Assembly (NCBI RefSeq): GCF_004345565.1 | Contig: NZ_SLWA01000010.1 | Location: 93,149 to 157,148, forward strand | Direction of reading: 5' to 3' | DNA length: 64,000 bases | Source: Flavobacterium circumlabens | GTDB taxonomy: Bacteria > Bacteroidota > Bacteroidia > Flavobacteriales > Flavobacteriaceae | In this document: one piece after another, positions 59,083 through 64,000 of the stretch | How the letters are laid out: each line of letters begins with the position of its first letter | Numbering within the stretch: position 1 is the first letter of the stretch | The notes under the pieces: generated by a model | Told to the model about the DNA's origin: nothing | Database searches by the model: none | The model's input: only the letters and a program-made list of their open reading frames with translations | Made by a program: the position numbers and the translations under genes

Positions 59083-59520
59083 ATGAATATCATTCAAGAA
59101 ATACAATCAAAAGAAACTTATATTGTTCGTCACCCTGTTTTAAGAAAAGGAAAACCTCTGGAAAGTTGCCTCTTCGAGGGGGATGATTTAGAAACTACAC
59201 ATCATTTCGGCCTATTTCTTGACAGTGAATTAATAGGAATTATTTCGTTATACTCGAAAATCAACACTACCTTTGCACAGAAAAATCAGGCTCAGATCCG
59301 CGGAATGGCGGTTTTAGAGCAACACCAGAAAAAAGGAATTGGTGAAGCTTTGGTCAAACATTGCGAAAACTATTGCCTGCAAAAAAACACAGACCTGATT
59401 TGGTTTAACGCCAGAACAGCTGCTGTTGGATTTTATCAAAAAATGAATTACAAAACCGTTGGCGAAGCATTTGATATCAAAGATGTGGGCGAACATTATT
59501 TAATGTTTAAAAAATTGTAA
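59083..59520 (+). CDS. GNAT-family N-acetyltransferase
   Basis: A 145-aa acetyl-CoA transferase. Motif A is RGMAVLEQHQKKGIGEALVKHCE (residues about 74-96); LIWFNARTAAVGFYQKMNY is motif B. The substrate is unknown. It precedes the L,D-transpeptidase gene by one base, so the two are coupled. Confidence 0.88.
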   Translation: MNIIQEIQSKETYIVRHPVLRKGKPLESCLFEGDDLETTHHFGLFLDSELIGIISLYSKINTTFAQKNQAQIRGMAVLEQHQKKGIGEALVKHCENYCLQKNTDLIWFNARTAAVGFYQKMNYKTVGEAFDIKDVGEHYLMFKKL

Positions 59521-59521
59521 C

Positions 59522-61102
59522 ATGAAGAAACTTTATCTTTTATTAGTATTATGCATTTTTATCGGCTGTAAAGATAAGCCGAAAGCTGTTCCTGTAAAAA
59601 AAAGCCAGCCTGCAATCATACTTACTGATGAAAGAACAGTTCAAATCGATACCGCAAAAATCAATGCTTTTAAAAGCGAAACACTGAAACAATTTTATAA
59701 TTCTTCTGAAAATAAAACGGTTTGGGGAAATCTTAAAAAAAGAACCTACATTTTATCTTTATTGAAAAAATCAGACGAACTGGGTTTAAATTCAAATGAT
59801 TATAAAATTGGAAAACTCGAGAAACTGGAGAAAAGGATAAGTGCCCTGAGCGATGCTGATTTAGCCACTTATGACATATTGCTTACTTATAATTTTGAAT
59901 TATACTTAACCCATTTGTACAAAGGCAAATTAGATCCAAAAAAATTATACGGCAATTGGGATTTGGCAGAGAAACCATTTGATGTAAACAATACACTGAT
60001 AAAAGCATTCAATAAAAACAAACTGGACAGTATTGCAGATCGTCTTCAATCGAAATCAGATACCTACAAACAATTACTGAAAGCACTTGAGATCATTAAA
60101 ACTTTTCCGGAGGACAATATTGGCAAGATAGAATCTGCTGAAAAAATAACACTCCATGACACCAATCCTGCTTTAATAAATATCAAAAAAAGACTTTTAT
60201 TCTGGAAAGACATGTCCGGAAGAAAGGATAGCCTGACCAAAATTTACGATCAAAAAACTTTCGAAGCTATTAAAAAATTTCAGGAAAGACATGGCCTGGC
60301 TGCTGATGGCGTGATCGGAGCAGGAACTATAAGCGCTTTAAATTTTTCTAAAACCAAAAGAAAGGAACAAATCATTGCTAATTTAGAACGCTGGAGATGG
60401 TATAATAATGAATTTGCCGAAAATTATTTTATCATCAATATTCCGGATTACAGTTTACATGTTGTTGAAAGCAAAGACACTACCCTGGTTCGAAATGTGG
60501 TAGTGGGAACCAGCAAGAGAAAAACACCAATCATAACCTCTAAGCTCAAAACAGTCGTTTTTAATCCTACCTGGACAGTTCCGCCTACAATCCTAAAGGA
60601 AGATGTTGTTCCGGCAATGAAACGTAACCGAAATTATCTGGCTAAAAAAAATATTACCATATATGACAGTTCCGGAAATGTAGTAGCACCTGCCGCATGG
60701 AATGAAAAAAATCCAGGTAAATACCGTTATGTACAAAGTCCGGGTTACAACAATTCGTTAGGATTGATGAAAATATTGTTTCCAAACCATCACAGTGTAT
60801 ACCTGCACGACACCAATCATCGTAATTATTTTGAAAGAAATAATCGTTCTATGAGTTCAGGTTGTGTGCGTGTTGAAAATCCGTTAGAACTGGCGCGGCA
60901 TATTTTGGATGAAGAAGGAAATTGGCCTCAAGACAGAATTGATACTATTATCGCTTCTAAAAAAACGATGAGTTTCAAAATCACAAAAAAATACGCCTTA
61001 TATCAATGGTACTGGACCGCATGGAGCAAAAAAAATCAGCTCATTTTCAGAGCTGATATTTATAATTTAGATTCGGATTTGTATGCTAAATTAAGAAATT
61101 AG
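59522..61102 (+). CDS. L,D-transpeptidase lipoprotein with peptidoglycan-binding domain
   Basis: A 526-aa YcbB-like enzyme anchored as a lipoprotein (FIGC, Cys16). Order: an N-terminal helical region (about 60-230), a peptidoglycan-binding domain (about 225-285, with FEAIKKFQERHGLAADGVIGAGTISAL), then the YkuD catalytic domain (about 300-480) with the nucleophile in SSGCVRVENP near residue 458 and a His upstream in YLHDTNHR. It would form 3-3 crosslinks or attach proteins to DAP. It ends convergently, overlapping the next gene by 12 bp. Confidence 0.93.
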   Translation: MKKLYLLLVLCIFIGCKDKPKAVPVKKSQPAIILTDERTVQIDTAKINAFKSETLKQFYNSSENKTVWGNLKKRTYILSLLKKSDELGLNSNDYKIGKLEKLEKRISALSDADLATYDILLTYNFELYLTHLYKGKLDPKKLYGNWDLAEKPFDVNNTLIKAFNKNKLDSIADRLQSKSDTYKQLLKALEIIKTFPEDNIGKIESAEKITLHDTNPALINIKKRLLFWKDMSGRKDSLTKIYDQKTFEAIKKFQERHGLAADGVIGAGTISALNFSKTKRKEQIIANLERWRWYNNEFAENYFIINIPDYSLHVVESKDTTLVRNVVVGTSKRKTPIITSKLKTVVFNPTWTVPPTILKEDVVPAMKRNRNYLAKKNITIYDSSGNVVAPAAWNEKNPGKYRYVQSPGYNNSLGLMKILFPNHHSVYLHDTNHRNYFERNNRSMSSGCVRVENPLELARHILDEEGNWPQDRIDTIIASKKTMSFKITKKYALYQWYWTAWSKKNQLIFRADIYNLDSDLYAKLRN

Positions 61103-61813
61103 CTTTTCTTCCATCGCAAAACTTCTTGACGGATGGTAGATGTACAAACACGATTTGTTTTTAATAACTTCAATAATTTTATTAGTCAATTCAACCGGAA
61201 GAGCCGGACATCCCTGACTTCTTCCTAATCTTTTATTATTATTGATAAAAGATTCCGACACATAATCTGCACCATGAACCACGACACCTCTTTCGCGGGC
61301 ATTGTCATTAACACCTCTTTCCAGGCCGTCTAAACGCAACGATGCTCCGTGTTTTCCCTTGTAAATCTCACCAGTGGCATAAAACCCTAAACTGCTTTTG
61401 AAAGAGGAATTTGAATTAGAAAATGCCGAGGCAAATTCTTCTCCTGTATTCCTGCCATGCGCAACCAGAGAATGAAACAAAATGGTATTAGTAGACAAAT
61501 CAATCACCCAAAGACGTTTGGTGTTTGAGGATAAACTAAAATCAATTAACGTTAAAATATCTTTTTGAACGACACCTTTCTCTTTCAATAAGTAAAAACC
61601 TTTTAAAGCTTCTGAGAAAGTCCTAAGTTCCGGTAACGAAAAATTGTTGGTTTTTAAAGTGCTGTAAACACTCTCAATTTTTGTGTCAATTGCAAGTTTT
61701 TCAACTTTAGCAATACTCTTCGATGTTACCTTTTTTAATTCGATTGTGTTTTTTGAATCTTTACCAAAAGACAATAGTAAAAACACCAATAATGGATAAA
61801 TTTTGTAAATCAT
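61091..61813 (-). CDS. Secreted L,D-transpeptidase catalytic-domain protein
   Basis: A 240-aa protein with an N-terminal hydrophobic segment and a YkuD-like domain of the group with VVHGADYVSESFINNNKRLGRSQGCPALP, where Cys is the nucleophile and His the base. WVIDLSTNTILFHSLVAHG is the domain entry. It overlaps the other L,D-transpeptidase by 12 bp on the opposite strand. It has no peptidoglycan-binding domain. Confidence 0.88.
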   Translation of the reverse strand: MIYKIYPLLVFLLLSFGKDSKNTIELKKVTSKSIAKVEKLAIDTKIESVYSTLKTNNFSLPELRTFSEALKGFYLLKEKGVVQKDILTLIDFSLSSNTKRLWVIDLSTNTILFHSLVAHGRNTGEEFASAFSNSNSSFKSSLGFYATGEIYKGKHGASLRLDGLERGVNDNARERGVVVHGADYVSESFINNNKRLGRSQGCPALPVELTNKIIEVIKNKSCLYIYHPSRSFAMEEKLIS

Positions 61814-62142
61814 TGAATTCCTTTAGGTTAATAAAAAATTTGGGCATGACAAAAATAGACAAAAAATACAGGGGACAAAATAAAAGTCTGTCAATCAGTG
61901 CATTTTTGTTTAAACTTTAACAATTCTAAAACAAAAAATTAGCAAAAAAGCATGAAAACGTTATTTTTACCAGATATTTACTTACAAAAAGTGAAATTGG
62001 AATTTTAATTATATAACTTTTTCTGAAAATAATATAAATTTGTTCCCTTGAAATACTCTAGATTAAAGTGTAACAATTATAAAAAAAGACTGTCTATTAC
62101 TCCGACAATAAATTATTCCAAAAATTACGTTTTAAAAACCAC
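61814..62142. other. Divergent intergenic region
   Basis: A 329-bp AT-rich region with no gene. TAAATTTG at 62035-62042 is a candidate -7 element for the plus gene at 62143. The rest is featureless. Confidence 0.6.
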
Positions 62143-64000
62143 ATGAAAAAATTAGTCTTTTTTACTCTCTTTCTTTCCTCGTTGTACTCTTACAGCCAAA
62201 AGAAAACTTTGCAGGCACAGCAAATTTTGCAAAGTATTTCCATAGATGGGAAATTAGAGGAACCGGAATGGGAGCATGCAACTATAGCCTCAGATTTTGT
62301 CATGTTTGAACCTGATAATGGAAAACCAATCCCTGAGGGAAGAAAAACAGAAGTGAAAGTTTTATACAATAATGACGCTCTTTATATTGGCGCCGTTATG
62401 TACGATGATGAACCAAATAAAGTATTAAAAGAAATTTCACAAAGGGATAATTTCGGAACAGCAGATATTTTTGGTGTTTTTATAAACGGTTTTAATGACG
62501 GTCAGCAGAATTTTGAGTTTTTTGTGTCTGCAGCCGATGTGCAGGGAGACTGCATCATGACGGATTCCAACGGTGAAGATTATTCCTGGGATGCTATCTG
62601 GATCAGTAAAGCAGTACTTACAGATAAAGGATGGACGGTAGAAATGAAGATTCCATATGCCGCTTTGCGTTTTTCGGAAGGCAACAAACAAACCTGGGGA
62701 ATTAATTTTTTCAGGGAAATAAAAAGGGAACGAAAAAAATATACCTGGTCGTTAATTGATACCAAAATTGGCACTTTTACACAGCAAAATGGGAATCTGG
62801 AAGGAATTGAAAACATCAAACCTCCTACCCGATTGTTTCTTATGCCTTATGCTTCTTATTACCTGAACGCTGCTGATGGCCAGAAAACGTATGGCACTAT
62901 GAAAGGTGGAATGGATATCAAATACGGCATTAACGATGCTTTTACGCTTGATGCTATTCTGATTCCTGATTTTGGACAAGCCAAATACGATGATCAGATT
63001 TTGAACCTGGGTCCGTTTGAACAACAATTCAACGAAAACAGAGCTTTTTTTACGGAAGGAACAGACCTTTTTAACAAAGGAGGAATGTTTTACTCGAGAA
63101 GAATTGGCGGAAAACCTTCTGTCGAACCGGATTTAAAGGAGAATGAGGAGAGAATTGAAGACCCGCAAAGCGTAAACCTTATTAATGCTTTAAAGGTCTC
63201 CGGAAGAACCAAAAAGGGACTTGGAGTCGGGATTTTAAATGCCGTAACCGAAAAAACATTTGCTACTATAAAAGACACTATCACCGGCGAAACCAGAAAA
63301 GAGATCGTCGAGCCTTTAATGAATTATAATGTTTTGGTCCTGGATCAGCGTTTTCGTAAAAACTCATCGGTCACTTTTATCAATACAAATGTCACCCGAA
63401 ATGGTCATTTCAGGGATTCTAATGTGTCCGGTTTGGCCTGGGATTTAAACACAAAAGCAAATACTTATAATTTATCCGGAAATATCAAGTACAGCACTAT
63501 CAATGATACTGAAGACACAAAAGGACTTTATACCACAATTGGTTTTGCAGAAACCAGCGGAAAATACCGCTATAGTGTAGGGTCTGATTTTGTTACGAAA
63601 AATTTTGACCCCAATGATCTGGGAATTAATTTCTATACCAATTATTACAACTTTTACGGAAATGCCAATTACAGGATTCTAAACCCTACCAAGCTTTTCA
63701 ATACTTTTAAACTCAACTACAATATGTATGCTGAGTATAATAAAGAATCCGGAAAAGTTCAGGAAAGCGATATAAATGTCAACCTTAATCTGACGACCGT
63801 TAAAAATAATTATTATGGAGCCGGAATAACCGTTTACACAAAAGGAAATGATTATTACGAACCCCGCGCAGAAAACAGATATCTGATTGTTCCGGGAAGA
63901 ATAGAAGCATGGGGAAGTATCTCGACCAATTACAATCATAAATTCGCATTGGATCTAAATCCTTCTATTGCTCTTTTTGACGAAAGCGAACGAATGAATT
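62143..64000 (+). CDS. DUF5916 / carbohydrate-binding family 9-like outer-membrane protein (5' part)
   Basis: The frame is open from the ATG at 62143 to the window edge, about 619 codons without a stop. The signal peptide (MKKLVFFTLFLSSLYSYSQ) is followed by a CBM9-like domain (residues about 35-235: SIDGKLEEPEWEHA, LYIGAVMYDDEP, DAIWISKAVLTDKGWTVEMKIPYAALRF) and a long strand-rich part starting about 240 (YGINDAFTLDAILIPDFGQ, FFTEGTDLFNKGGMFYSRRIGG) that resembles the DUF5916 barrel. Probably an outer-membrane protein that handles a glycan or envelope stress; substrate unknown. Confidence 0.85.
   Translation, partial: MKKLVFFTLFLSSLYSYSQKKTLQAQQILQSISIDGKLEEPEWEHATIASDFVMFEPDNGKPIPEGRKTEVKVLYNNDALYIGAVMYDDEPNKVLKEISQRDNFGTADIFGVFINGFNDGQQNFEFFVSAADVQGDCIMTDSNGEDYSWDAIWISKAVLTDKGWTVEMKIPYAALRFSEGNKQTWGINFFREIKRERKKYTWSLIDTKIGTFTQQNGNLEGIENIKPPTRLFLMPYASYYLNAADGQKTYGTMKGGMDIKYGINDAFTLDAILIPDFGQAKYDDQILNLGPFEQQFNENRAFFTEGTDLFNKGGMFYSRRIGGKPSVEPDLKENEERIEDPQSVNLINALKVSGRTKKGLGVGILNAVTEKTFATIKDTITGETRKEIVEPLMNYNVLVLDQRFRKNSSVTFINTNVTRNGHFRDSNVSGLAWDLNTKANTYNLSGNIKYSTINDTEDTKGLYTTIGFAETSGKYRYSVGSDFVTKNFDPNDLGINFYTNYYNFYGNANYRILNPTKLFNTFKLNYNMYAEYNKESGKVQESDINVNLNLTTVKNNYYGAGITVYTKGNDYYEPRAENRYLIVPGRIEAWGSISTNYNHKFALDLNPSIALFDESERMN

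Overview
The window looks like a chromosome segment of a Flavobacterium-type Bacteroidetes bacterium, close in gene order to F. johnsoniae. It is AT-rich, has candidate promoters of the TAnnTTTG type, carries the gliding genes gldB-gldC next to nadE, has a Bacteroidetes-style dcw cluster, and is full of secreted proteins and lipoproteins. The species cannot be named from the sequence alone.

Layout. Positions 1-6211 are an accessory region: a tandem array of long hairpins, a MORN/TonB-C secreted protein, an orphan effector-like tail, and an operon of a lipoprotein with a JAMM-like C-terminal motif followed by three tandem paralogous small secreted proteins. Positions 6212-18343 hold mixed accessory genes: a DUF3754 protein, a membrane-spanning winged-helix regulator divergent from a propeller protein and a YceI lipoprotein, an Mpo1-like protein, an acyltransferase with a LytTR regulator, a tRNA-Arg and a likely structured RNA. 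Positions 18344-35704 are the division and cell-wall (dcw) cluster, all on the minus strand: mraZ, rsmH, ftsL-like, PBP with PASTA domain, murE, mraY, a four-helix-bundle cassette, murD, ftsW, murG, murC, ftsQ, ftsA, ftsZ, then yqeY. A row of MraZ-box-like repeats lies just upstream of mraZ. Positions 36083-42684 are conserved housekeeping and gliding genes (hydrolase, engB, gldC, gldB, nadE, response regulator, dnaG). Positions 42811-45204 are an ECF sigma / anti-sigma-like / outer-membrane protein unit with a recognisable ECF promoter. Positions 45547-64000 hold a prenyl synthase, rlmN, a second YceI protein, a sigma54-like promoter before a small lipoprotein, tatA, an M1 aminopeptidase with a row of carboxypeptidase-regulatory-domain paralogs, pepE, two identical tRNA-Gly genes, two L,D-transpeptidases and the 5' part of a DUF5916 outer-membrane protein.

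How it works together. The dcw genes supply UDP-MurNAc-peptide synthesis (murC, D, E), lipid I and II synthesis (mraY, murG), polymerisation and crosslinking (ftsW, PBP), and the divisome (ftsQ, L, A, Z); the L,D-transpeptidases further right may act on the same wall. gldB and gldC serve gliding and type IX secretion.

The observations most worth following are the four-helix-bundle gene enclosed by perfect 25-bp inverted repeats inside the dcw cluster, the MraZ-box array at the dcw promoter, the structured RNA near 14540, the lipoprotein plus amplified paralogs at 2092-6211, repeated operator-like sites at 6335-6475 and 10560-10593, and a DnaG whose zinc-ribbon ligands are missing. I saw no CRISPR array, insertion sequence or prophage.
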